Positions 25,214-32,672 of a DNA stretch of 64,000 nt are shown in pieces (the stretch's first letter is position 1; every line of letters starts with the position of its first letter). The DNA is taken from contig LR990730.1 of the NCBI GenBank assembly GCA_905142475.1, forward strand, positions 372,001 through 436,000, written 5' to 3'. A model generated the notes under the pieces. That model was not told the origin of the DNA. It searched no databases and worked only from the letters and a program-made list of their open reading frames with translations. Origin of the DNA: Xanthomonas hydrangeae. GTDB lineage: Bacteria > Pseudomonadota > Gammaproteobacteria > Xanthomonadales > Xanthomonadaceae. A program made the translations under genes and the position numbers.

Positions 25214-26806
25214 TCACGCAAACATGCCACGCACCACATCGGCATTGCTCTGCCCATCGGGATTGCCGACCGTGCTGTCGGAGGCAAGGTTCCAGTAACT
25301 CAGGTGCGCCAGTGCGTTGACCAGCGTGTAGGACAGATGCAGCTGGGTGACCGTGCCATAGAGCGGAAAATCGTCCACGCTTTGCAGATCCAGGTCGGCC
25401 TGCGTTTCATCCGGCAATTGCTTCCACCATGCACGCACCAGATCGTTGTACACCCACAGCACCTCGACCGACTGCTGCGCAGGCACATTGAACCAGTCAT
25501 TCGCCAGCACGCTCAGGGTCTGCCGGACCAGTAGCGAACCACCGGATTTCTTGGCCGCCAACAGCCCCTGTTTCAGTGCATCGAATGCGGCGGTGTCGAA
25601 CACCTGGTTGTGCCGGAACATGCCGTTGGCGTCCTCGCACAATTGCTCATTGGCGTATGCCGGATAGCTGCGCGTTTTCTCGCAGAACGGCTGCAGCCCG
25701 AACAGCGGCGGCAGGTCGTCGGCAACAACGGTTTCGCCCGACTCCGGGTCGATATTCACCCCTTGATCGGAATTGACGAACACCAGCAGACGCGCAATGC
25801 CACGTGCCAGCAGCGGCATGATGCCCAGGTTCTCCAGGTTGCCGCCGTCGGCGAAGCGGTAACTTAGCGTCGGTTGGCTCTCACGACCATCGACCGGCCA
25901 GTACGGATAACGCGGCACCAGGCCATTGATCTCGGGAAACTTCTCTTCGAAATCTTGCGCCGGCGCCATGCTGCTGCAACCGGCGATATCGTTGAGGCTG
26001 AAGGCACGCAGCGGCACGCGGGTGGTGACTTCGTCGGCACCGTTGTCGGCGATGTAATCGCTGCCCATCGCGAACGACTCGATCAGGCCTCCACCCATCG
26101 CACCGAGTTGCTCAGGCTGGTTGAAAACGCCACGCACGCCAAGCAACCAGTTGGCTTCGAACGGCACCAGATCCGAGGTCACGCTGTCGTTGATGAAGAC
26201 AGACGTATTGAAGATCGGCAACGGCCGCCCGTCGCGGATGGTGTAGAAGTTGTCGCTGCTCAACTGCGGATTGCGCAGCAGCGGGCCTTCCGCCAGATAC
26301 TGCGTGGTGCCGGTGAAATAACGCGGATCGACGCCTGTGGCATCCGGATTCCACAAACCGAAATCCTTCAGTACCAGCTTGCCGATCACCGCTTGCCACA
26401 TATCCGCAGGCGCGTAGCGTTTGCTCAGCCGGTACTCGGCCAGTTCGGCGACGATCGGCAACGTGCCGAGTCGGTACGGTACCTGGCCGAGATTGTTGCT
26501 GCCCATCTTCCCCAACTCGTCCAAGGTGAGTTGCGATGGATCCAGCACCACCGGCCCCAGGAAATCGTCATCGCTGATCGACGTCGGCAGATAGGTGAAC
26601 AACACATTGGCCCATGTCCCGCCGGACACCGAAGAGATCGCGGCCACCTTGTCCAGAAGCCCCAGGGAACGCAGCCCGCGCAGTTGACCCAGCGCACACG
26701 ACAGCGCACGACTGCCGCCGCCTGAGAGGCAGATACCGACCGCGGTCGACGAGGTCTCGCTTGGGGCTGCGCCCAGTGGATCGATTGCCACATTGAATGT
26801 CGCCAT
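25214..26806 (-). CDS. Patatin/cPLA2-like phospholipase
   Basis: A 530-residue protein with the features of the patatin/cytosolic PLA2 fold. ICLSGGGSRA at residues 25-34 is the oxyanion segment and resembles cPLA2 (SGGG.RA) more than plain patatins; SSVSGGTW places the nucleophile at Ser61; YRFADGGNLENLG carries the catalytic aspartate of the Ser-Asp dyad in its DGG. There is no signal peptide and no XVIPCD, so secretion, if any, is not explained. ATG 26806 is set by GGGAGA 6-8 nt upstream. The gene follows the GvpU-like gene on the same strand with a gap of 186 nt, and the two may be co-transcribed. Confidence 0.85.
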   Translation of the reverse strand: MATFNVAIDPLGAAPSETSSTAVGICLSGGGSRALSCALGQLRGLRSLGLLDKVAAISSVSGGTWANVLFTYLPTSISDDDFLGPVVLDPSQLTLDELGKMGSNNLGQVPYRLGTLPIVAELAEYRLSKRYAPADMWQAVIGKLVLKDFGLWNPDATGVDPRYFTGTTQYLAEGPLLRNPQLSSDNFYTIRDGRPLPIFNTSVFINDSVTSDLVPFEANWLLGVRGVFNQPEQLGAMGGGLIESFAMGSDYIADNGADEVTTRVPLRAFSLNDIAGCSSMAPAQDFEEKFPEINGLVPRYPYWPVDGRESQPTLSYRFADGGNLENLGIMPLLARGIARLLVFVNSDQGVNIDPESGETVVADDLPPLFGLQPFCEKTRSYPAYANEQLCEDANGMFRHNQVFDTAAFDALKQGLLAAKKSGGSLLVRQTLSVLANDWFNVPAQQSVEVLWVYNDLVRAWWKQLPDETQADLDLQSVDDFPLYGTVTQLHLSYTLVNALAHLSYWNLASDSTVGNPDGQSNADVVRGMFA

Positions 26807-26992
26807 GGTGTTCTCCCTGTCTGGCACGCAACCGTTTCGAAGGTGCAGCCAGAAGCCTAGCGCTTGCGGATCCAATCGCCACGCGACGTTGCGCACAGAT
26901 CGGGTCGCGCAGCCGTGGGCGCTCTTGGCGATATCTCCAACAGTCCAATGTGAGATGACGGGCACCTCACACCAAAGCGGAGCTTGCCGGGC

Positions 26993-27451
26993 TTAATCCG
27001 CCGACAGCGATCCCAGGGTAAAGCCGGAGACGGCATTCACCTTGCCGCGCCAGAGCACACCACGGTTGCTGGGCAGGGGCTGGCCGCCGGGCGAGAAGCA
27101 ACGCGACTCGATCAGGTGCAGGAATTGCGGAGGCGTGCTGCTCTGCTGAGCGTCCTCTTCCGTGTCGTAGATGCTGGCATGGCTGGCAAACGCGCGACGG
27201 ATATCTTCTTTTTCTTCGGCGCTGCCGGGATAGGCCGTAGAAAATTCCTGCGCGAATGCCTCGAAGTACTGCTTGCCGCTGACCAGCTGGCCAGAAACGA
27301 TGATGCCTTCGACAAACAGCGTAATGCCGAACTGCACGTTCGAACTATTGACGGTGGCGACCAGCTTCTGCAGATACCAATCCAGGCTCTGGCCGTCGAA
27401 CGCCAGCTTGACGTCTTCCAGGTTCGGTTGATTGTCGTCTTGATCTGTCAT
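26993..27451 (-). CDS. GvpU-like protein
   Basis: A 152-residue protein whose sequence follows the gas-vesicle accessory protein GvpU: FGITLFVEGIIVSGQLVSGK, QYFEAFAQEF, a polar middle, PPQFLHLIESRCFSPGG and RGVLWRGKVNAVSGFTLGSL. From memory the Bacillus megaterium protein shows ISGTMISAKEYFDYL, FIHLKNTKIYCG and KIFWRGKIAEVDGFFLGKI in the same order. No other gvp gene is present in the window, so a gas-vesicle role is unlikely and the domain probably serves something else, possibly with the lipase downstream. The N-terminus (MTDQDDNQPNLED) is acidic and soluble; there is no signal peptide. Confidence 0.75.
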   Translation of the reverse strand: MTDQDDNQPNLEDVKLAFDGQSLDWYLQKLVATVNSSNVQFGITLFVEGIIVSGQLVSGKQYFEAFAQEFSTAYPGSAEEKEDIRRAFASHASIYDTEEDAQQSSTPPQFLHLIESRCFSPGGQPLPSNRGVLWRGKVNAVSGFTLGSLSAD

Positions 27452-27720
27452 GTGGCTCTCCTTGGTGAAAGGTCTAACGCGTATGTGAAATAAGCGCAGC
27501 GACGTGCCTACGCATCGCCCCGCATGCCCAAGAAAGCAAATGCGTCCTGTCCAGTGATCGGCGCGGTTGGGTCCGCTATCGTCGCCTTGGAGAGCATGCC
27601 CCAGAGTCTATGACATGTTTGCCTTGTTGGCCTGCCCTGGTTGGAGTCTTGATCCTCGGCGCTAGCTTGTGCTGTTGCACAAGCTCTTTGCTCGCGCGGG
27701 TGCTCGATTGGGGCTGTCAG
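27452..27720. other. Intergenic spacer with a small hairpin
   Basis: No supported gene. It should contain the promoter of the GvpU-like/lipase pair. AGCTTGTGC and GCACAAGCT around a TGTT loop (about 27664-27685) form a perfect 9-bp stem. A 28-codon frame on the minus strand around 27500-27600 looks faintly coding-like but has no start signal. Confidence 0.4.
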
Positions 27721-27858
27721 TCAACGTTCGTTCCGAGGCATCGGGGAGTAGCGGCGCAGCTTGGCGATGTCCTTGGCAGTCCGCCACGGCCCGGTATAGG
27801 CCTCAAGGGATGAAATTTTCTGATGAAATTTCGCGACTAGATATGGTTTTTCTGACAC
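27721..27858 (-). CDS. Candidate 45-residue small protein
   Basis: A short frame opened by GTG 27858 (MSEKPYLVAKFHQKI...) and ending in SPMPRNER. AAGGG lies about 9 nt upstream. The composition (Lys/Arg-rich with spaced aromatics) is more protein-like than random sequence, but I do not recognise it. It could instead be the C-terminal end of a longer decayed gene, because a stop codon lies just upstream of the GTG. Confidence 0.25.
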   Translation of the reverse strand: MSEKPYLVAKFHQKISSLEAYTGPWRTAKDIAKLRRYSPMPRNER

Positions 27859-27871
27859 TTGTTACCCTTGA

Positions 27872-28342
27872 TCTCTCGCCACTCACGCCCGTCTCTTCAT
27901 TAGAGGGGCACCGATAAAATCAAACCGCGTCGAAGAGAAGGCCAATCGTAGTGGCTGTGATAGGCGATGGTCGCCCAAAGAAAGCGCTCGCGAGCACTAC
28001 AAGCGTTCATTGAGCTACCCGCTAACTCATCCGGTCGACGAGGCAAACAGTGTTCGAGAGATCATCAGCGCATTGGAAAGCGTCATCAAGGTCATCGCTC
28101 CTAAGGTAGCTACTCTTGGTGCTGGAGTAAAAGAGCTTCGAAAGAGAGGTGATTTCAACCGCTGGAGTTTGGACATCATAGAAAAGCTATATGCCTATTC
28201 GAATGACTCTCCTTTCGTTCGTCATGGACACATCGATGGAGTAGCTCCTACGAGAGCCGAGGCTGAAATGATTGTACAGACTGCCTTATCAATGATTTGC
28301 TACCTCATTGAGGTGGGCGGCGAGGGTGCCGAGCGACCTTAA
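27872..28342 (+). pseudogene. 5'-truncated gene fragment, possible Abi_C/HEPN-like C-terminus
   Basis: An open stretch of 156 codons with coding character but no ATG or GTG; the only conventional start is TTG at 28010, which would give 110 residues. Sequence before the TTG (WSPKESAREHYKRSL) flows naturally into LTHPVDEANSVREIISALES, so the true gene began further upstream and is cut. The end reads SPFVRHGHIDGVAPTRAEAE followed by MIVQTALSMICYLIEV, which resembles the C-terminal RHG/HG motif region of abortive-infection and HEPN-type proteins. That link is tentative. The piece may be the relic of a defence gene. Confidence 0.5.
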
Positions 28343-28365
28343 ATTGAAGTTTTTTCCTTTCAGAG

Positions 28366-28488
28366 GTGAAAGTCGTATATCAGGCTGATCTCAACTCAAT
28401 GAGGGTATGGTCGGATAAGCATGTGCAGATCTATGTGGAAAACGGCTTGGTCGTGGCATACCTCATCGTGTCGGTCCGCTTGGATTAG
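28366..28488 (+). CDS. Candidate 40-residue small frame or gene fragment
   Basis: A frame from GTG 28366 (MKVVYQADLNSMRVWSDKHV...) ending VSVRLD at a TAG, overlapping the 3' end of the effector gene on the other strand by 26 nt. The amino-acid pattern alternates as in a beta-rich domain and looks like real protein, but the ribosome-binding site is weak. It may be the tail of a decayed gene. Confidence 0.2.
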   Translation: MKVVYQADLNSMRVWSDKHVQIYVENGLVVAYLIVSVRLD

Positions 28489-30316
28489 GATCATTCACCC
28501 CGCGCGCGAGTTCCTGTTGTTGCGTGAGCTGCCTTTCCTGTGCAATCGCCTGGTTAGCTGCCAGCAACTTCTGGTCTGATTGCTCAAGCGGAATGTTGAT
28601 CGCCTGGTCAATTTGTACATGCACGCGTTTGCTCGCCGGGTCGTCTAGCCGCCCTTCCACCGCAAACAGGTTGCCGGTCTTGCTCATCATCACGTGATCT
28701 ACGCGGGTCAACGCGTTGCTGGCCATGGAGCGATCTGCCGCTTCTGGGTAACTCTCGCGGTTGTCTTTACATGCGGCCAGTAAGCATCGGCTGGCCCGCT
28801 CACTCATTTCGTCATAAGGCTTGCCAATACTTTCGTCGATCTTACGCATGCCATCGCGGATCTGCTCAAGCATGGCGTGGTCGGGATGATCTGGGTCGTC
28901 TGGACCGCGCTGGGCTGGAGTCGAATTGGATGTGGGCGCGACTGGTACATATTTATGGTCATGTGCCGGATTTACGCTTCCATCCTGGGTGTGATCGAAG
29001 TGATGAAGGACTGGTGGTGTTGTGCTGCTGTCGTAGTAAGGAAAGGGAGCCTTGTTCTTGCCGAAGTCCAAACCCTCAGCTTCAATGACCGGCTCTTTCA
29101 TTCCGACAGAGGCCATATTGATGGTTGCTGCAGGCATCACACCCTGTATTGGCCTTGCATACTTCCTTTCGTACTCAACTATATGCTCTACCCCTGAAGT
29201 CGCGTAATAGTTTGGATAGTCTGATGTACCTCTATCCCCGATTCCAATTGGGTTTCGACCTGGAATAGGGTGTGTCGGATCTGGTCTATTGAAGTAATGT
29301 TGTCCCATTGCCGCAACATTTGTCGGCGACATTTGTAGCTGACCATCCGGGTCGAATTTTAGTCCTGGCCGTGGCTGAATAGTTGCGCCGGCACCCTGTG
29401 GCTTGACGATAAAATCTTCAATCCTGCGGTTTCCTAGAGCATTCATTTCTGGCAAGCCTGCAGCTGGATTGCCTTGCTTTTGTCTACTCAGTAACGCGTT
29501 CCAACCTGCAATTTCTGCTTTCGCTTCGTCGTCTCTGCTTGCTTGAATGGAAGTGGCGAAGACGCGCGTGTAATCGTGAACAGGATTTATACTTTTAGCG
29601 ATGGAAATGGCATCGTTGTGGAACGCCGCGTTCGCTAGCCTTCTTTCGGGGGCATTGAAACCGTGTTGAATCTCGTGTCCGAGGACAAACGTCATGTCAT
29701 TGGGGTCGTACCCGTTAGGGTTTGCCGCAGACCTTCCCTGTAATCTGGCAGCAGGCATGTTCATGGAGTGAATGCTAGCGCTGTAGGTGCCACCAGCCGT
29801 GAATCCTGGAGGTATAAAGTCGAAGTGTTCTAAATGCTTATGCGGCGGATCACCCTTGTCGGTCGTCATTACCGCTCGTCTGATCTCATCTGCAAGCACT
29901 GGCGAGCCATTGATGGTCGATTGGAGGTTGTTGACCATATCTTGCGTCGCTGGATGAGTCGCCCTCGATGCATCCAGATATGTCTTCTGGGAAAATTCGA
30001 TCGACATATGCTGCAGCCTGAGAGTTGCTTGCAGATCCGGATTGTGTCTAGCGGCAGAGGATTGAAAATCAGCTGCCGGTAGAGTGACGGTCCCGGACTG
30101 AATATCGTAACTCCCAGCAAGATTTTGTTGTCCTGTAGAACCTTGCAGTGCAAATGCTTTCAAGTGCCCATTCTGGGCATCTTGATTGAGAAGCCCAAGC
30201 TGTTGTGAGTCAGCAACTACGGCCGAGCGAAGTTGCGCAACTTGCTCTGGCGTAACACCTGATTGACTTGCGAACTGCTTCAAAGCCGCTTCAAGTTGAG
30301 CATTTGGACTAGCCAT
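28463..30316 (-). CDS. Putative type IV secretion effector: metalloprotease-like domain plus XVIPCD
   Basis: A 617-residue protein with no signal peptide. The C-terminal part, about residues 472-600, reads as the Xanthomonas VirD4-interacting conserved domain: DPDHPDHAMLEQIRDGMRKI, then NALTRVDHVM, GNLFAVEGRLDDPASKRVHV and a Gln-rich tail (QKLLAANQAIAQERQLTQQQ). This domain is the known recruitment signal of antibacterial effectors for the chromosomal X-T4SS. The N-terminal half holds a zincin motif, HEIQH at residues 214-218 in TFVLGHEIQHGFNAPE, with Glu264 or Glu268 (DDEAKAEIAGWNAL) as a candidate third ligand, so a zinc peptidase is predicted. The gene lies 14 nt downstream of a lipoprotein gene on the same strand, the usual effector/immunity layout. 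Codon use is AT-richer than the flanks, implying transfer. The T4SS genes themselves are not in the window. Confidence 0.85.
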   Translation of the reverse strand: MASPNAQLEAALKQFASQSGVTPEQVAQLRSAVVADSQQLGLLNQDAQNGHLKAFALQGSTGQQNLAGSYDIQSGTVTLPAADFQSSAARHNPDLQATLRLQHMSIEFSQKTYLDASRATHPATQDMVNNLQSTINGSPVLADEIRRAVMTTDKGDPPHKHLEHFDFIPPGFTAGGTYSASIHSMNMPAARLQGRSAANPNGYDPNDMTFVLGHEIQHGFNAPERRLANAAFHNDAISIAKSINPVHDYTRVFATSIQASRDDEAKAEIAGWNALLSRQKQGNPAAGLPEMNALGNRRIEDFIVKPQGAGATIQPRPGLKFDPDGQLQMSPTNVAAMGQHYFNRPDPTHPIPGRNPIGIGDRGTSDYPNYYATSGVEHIVEYERKYARPIQGVMPAATINMASVGMKEPVIEAEGLDFGKNKAPFPYYDSSTTPPVLHHFDHTQDGSVNPAHDHKYVPVAPTSNSTPAQRGPDDPDHPDHAMLEQIRDGMRKIDESIGKPYDEMSERASRCLLAACKDNRESYPEAADRSMASNALTRVDHVMMSKTGNLFAVEGRLDDPASKRVHVQIDQAINIPLEQSDQKLLAANQAIAQERQLTQQQELARGVNDPNPSGPTR

Positions 30317-30330
30317 GTCGGTAGGTGCTC

Positions 30331-30978
30331 CTACTCATTCACGGTGGAAATCGACGTTACGCAGGCGCGATATTTCTTGCCATCAAGCGCTGTTACTTCA
30401 GGCCTGGAAGCAATAGAGACCGTCATGCCGTCTTTGTGATAGCGCCAATCAATGAGCTGGCCAAGTTCGCCGTAGTTAGGCGCATCGCCAAAGCCCATTG
30501 CCTTCATGGCGTTGTGGTAATCCTCGAAACTGAGCTGACAAATATCCGTCATAGCTGCATATCTATCTGACTTGTGCACGAAGTCCAGTGACACGCCAGG
30601 GCTACGCATAGCGGCTGACGGCAGGTACTGAATTTCGTATGACCAATCGCCTCTTAATAGTTGGCTGTAGGCAAAGGATTCGACTCGCTGCCCTGGAATC
30701 GCGTTGAAGTGTTCAAGGCGAACGCCGATCACTTCATTCACACGCTCAGGGCTGAGATCGCTGGAGGATTTCAGAGCACCGATCAGTTTCAAGAACCGCT
30801 TGCCGATCTCGTCGGCGCTGAGTTCAGAGGTGCTAGCCGATGTACTGTCAGTCGAGGTCATGGTGCCATGCTCCTTCGCGGGTGGCTGTATTGCATCGGC
30901 CGAGGTGTGCGCGCAAGCACAGAGTGTCGTTCCGCATAGCGCGAGTATCGAAAGCAGGACGGTTCTTGAAAATCTCAT
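30331..30978 (-). CDS. Lipoprotein, probable immunity protein of the XVIPCD effector
   Basis: A 215-residue protein with a lipoprotein signal peptide: MRFSRTVLLSILALCGTTLC followed by AC, lipobox LCAC, cysteine at about residue 22. The mature part starts with a Ser/Thr-rich linker (about residues 35-53) and continues as a soluble domain I do not recognise (LSADEIGKRFLKLIGALKSS, YSQLLRGDWSYEIQYLP, YHNAMKAMGFGDAPNYGELG). Immunity proteins of X-T4SS effectors are typically such periplasmic lipoproteins encoded next to, and often upstream of, the effector. It precedes the effector gene by 14 nt, implying one transcript. If correct, the toxin acts in the periplasm. Identity with a known immunity family is not shown. 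Confidence 0.78.
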   Translation of the reverse strand: MRFSRTVLLSILALCGTTLCACAHTSADAIQPPAKEHGTMTSTDSTSASTSELSADEIGKRFLKLIGALKSSSDLSPERVNEVIGVRLEHFNAIPGQRVESFAYSQLLRGDWSYEIQYLPSAAMRSPGVSLDFVHKSDRYAAMTDICQLSFEDYHNAMKAMGFGDAPNYGELGQLIDWRYHKDGMTVSIASRPEVTALDGKKYRACVTSISTVNE

Positions 30979-31091
30979 TGACTCGTTCCGTGCAAATGAT
31001 CAGGGGAAGTTAGTTTGCCTAACATGAATCGTCAGTTAAGTTCTTCGCTGAAATTATCAGTGACAGCATTGACGGATCTAGGCCCCTTCCA

Positions 31092-32672
31092 TCACCACCC
31101 AGCCACCGCACCATCCGAGCGCGGATCGCTCGCCCCGCTGATCACGCCATCGGCCTCGCGGACCAATGCGCCCGCGTGTCCCATGACCGATGTGTATGCG
31201 GGCAACAGCTCCACCGCATGCCCGGCATCGCGCAGTGCTTGCACGACCGCTGGATCGAAGCGGTCTTCGAGCTTCAGCGAGGTGCTGTCTTCGCCCCAGG
31301 TGCGGCCGAGCAACCAGCGTGGTGCGCTGATGGCCTGTTGCAGCGGTACGCCGAAGCGGGCGTAGCGGGAAAAGAGGGCGGCCTGTGTCTGTGGTTGGCC
31401 TTCGCCGCCCATGGTGCCGTAGGCCATGACGCGGCCGTCGTCGAAAGTAGCCAGTGCGGGGTTGAGGGTGTGGAAGGGTTTGCGCCCCGGGGCGAGGGCG
31501 TTCCAGCCGTCGGCGGCGAGGCGGAAACTGCAGCCGCGGTTTTGCCAGGTGATGCCGGTGCGTGGCAGCACCAGACCGGAGCCGAATTCGAAATACGTTG
31601 ACTGGATGCAGCTGACCGCGCGGCCGTGCGCATCGATGGCGCCGAACCAGACCGTGTCGCCGGCTTGCGAGGGCTGCGGCCAGGGCAGTGCGCTGCGCAT
31701 GTCGATGCGTGCGGCCAGCGCGTCGAGTGCGGCGTTGTCGTCGAGCAGGGCCTGTGCGTCGAGCGTCATCCAGGCGGGGTCGCCGATGTGTGCGTCGCGG
31801 ATCAGGAAGGCCTGTTTGGTGGCTTCGATCAGGCCGTGCAGGTGTGCGTAGCTGTCGGGCTGTTCGGCATGCAGGCGATCGAACAAGGCGAGGATCAGCA
31901 GTGAGGCGAGGCCTTGCGTGGGCGGTGCGTGGTTGTAGAGGCGCGCGCCGTGGATGGCGACCGAGAGCGGTACGCTGGCGTCGGCATGATGGCTTGCGAG
32001 GTCGTGTGCGTTGAGCGGGCTGCCGAGTGCTTGCAGGTCGGCGGCGATGTCGTCGGCCACTGCGCCGCGATAGAAACTCTCCAACCCATTCGCGGCCAGC
32101 CGTTGCAAGGTGCGTGCGAGGTGCGCTTGTTGCAGCAGCGCGCCTTCGTGCAGGGGGACGCCGTGTGGTTCGAAGATGCTGGCGTAGGCGCCGGGTTGCA
32201 CGCGCAGTTCGGCGCTCTTGCTGGCGGCGATGTGTGCGCCGCCTGACGTGACAGGTACGCCGGCGCTGGCGTGGTGGATGGCGTCCTGCAACAAGCGTTG
32301 CAGCGATAGCGTGCCGCCTGCGTGTTGCAGGGCAAGAGCCCAGCCGGAGACGGTGCCGGCCACGGTATTGGCCGCGCCGGGGCCGCGCCACGGAATGCTG
32401 CTGTGGGCGCGATAGAAGTCCAAGGTTGCCGCCTGTGCAGCGCGGCCGCAGGCATCGATGGCGTGTACGCGGCCGCCGGGTTCGTGGATCAGCCAGAAGC
32501 CGTCGCCACCGATGCCGGTCATGTGCGGGTACACCACGGCCAGGCAGGCGGCGGTGGCGACGGCGGCTTCGATGGCGTTGCCGCCGTCGCGCAGGACATC
32601 GCGCCCGGCTTGTGCGGCCAGATGATGCGGGGCCACGACCATGCCGCGACGCGCGCGCAAGGTGTGCAGCAT
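31092..32672 (-). CDS. hpxW: HpxW-like Ntn hydrolase (oxamate amidohydrolase/gamma-glutamyltransferase family)
   Basis: A 526-residue member of the gamma-glutamyltransferase fold, made as one chain that should self-cleave before a threonine. The cleavage site reads AGDTVWFGAID with Thr340, the HpxW-type pattern, instead of the TTHFSV-type segment of true GGT. There is no signal peptide, also unlike periplasmic GGT. The N-terminal half shows GGNAIEAAVATAACLAVVYP and MTGIGGDGFW. HpxW is described as hydrolysing oxamate to oxalate and ammonia at the end of purine degradation, which suits the neighbours. The ATG at 32672 shares its A with the stop codon of the amidase (TGATG), indicating coupling. 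The C-terminus ends GAVAGW. Confidence 0.82.
   Translation of the reverse strand: MLHTLRARRGMVVAPHHLAAQAGRDVLRDGGNAIEAAVATAACLAVVYPHMTGIGGDGFWLIHEPGGRVHAIDACGRAAQAATLDFYRAHSSIPWRGPGAANTVAGTVSGWALALQHAGGTLSLQRLLQDAIHHASAGVPVTSGGAHIAASKSAELRVQPGAYASIFEPHGVPLHEGALLQQAHLARTLQRLAANGLESFYRGAVADDIAADLQALGSPLNAHDLASHHADASVPLSVAIHGARLYNHAPPTQGLASLLILALFDRLHAEQPDSYAHLHGLIEATKQAFLIRDAHIGDPAWMTLDAQALLDDNAALDALAARIDMRSALPWPQPSQAGDTVWFGAIDAHGRAVSCIQSTYFEFGSGLVLPRTGITWQNRGCSFRLAADGWNALAPGRKPFHTLNPALATFDDGRVMAYGTMGGEGQPQTQAALFSRYARFGVPLQQAISAPRWLLGRTWGEDSTSLKLEDRFDPAVVQALRDAGHAVELLPAYTSVMGHAGALVREADGVISGASDPRSDGAVAGW

Larger units (their letters stand above)
27480..31080. other. AT-richer accessory patch carrying an effector/immunity pair
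   Basis: Base composition by eye falls from the roughly two-thirds GC of the flanks to about half, with many TTT/AAA runs, from about 27.6 kb to 31.08 kb. The patch holds gene fragments, small frames and the XVIPCD effector with its lipoprotein. No integrase, transposase, tRNA or clear direct repeats mark its borders, so the mode of entry is unknown; homologous recombination between flanking genes would suffice. Confidence 0.6.

Noticed and set aside
28090..28115. GCTCCTAAGGTAGC resembles the conserved 23S rRNA / I-CeuI site core.
   Set aside because: The match is limited to about a dozen bases, the flanks do not continue as 23S rRNA, and the stretch lies inside a coding-like frame. It is chance.
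31092..32672. Classical periplasmic gamma-glutamyltransferase in glutathione turnover.
   Set aside because: There is no signal peptide and the cleavage-site pattern is DTVWFG instead of the TTH-type segment; the HpxW branch and the purine context fit better.
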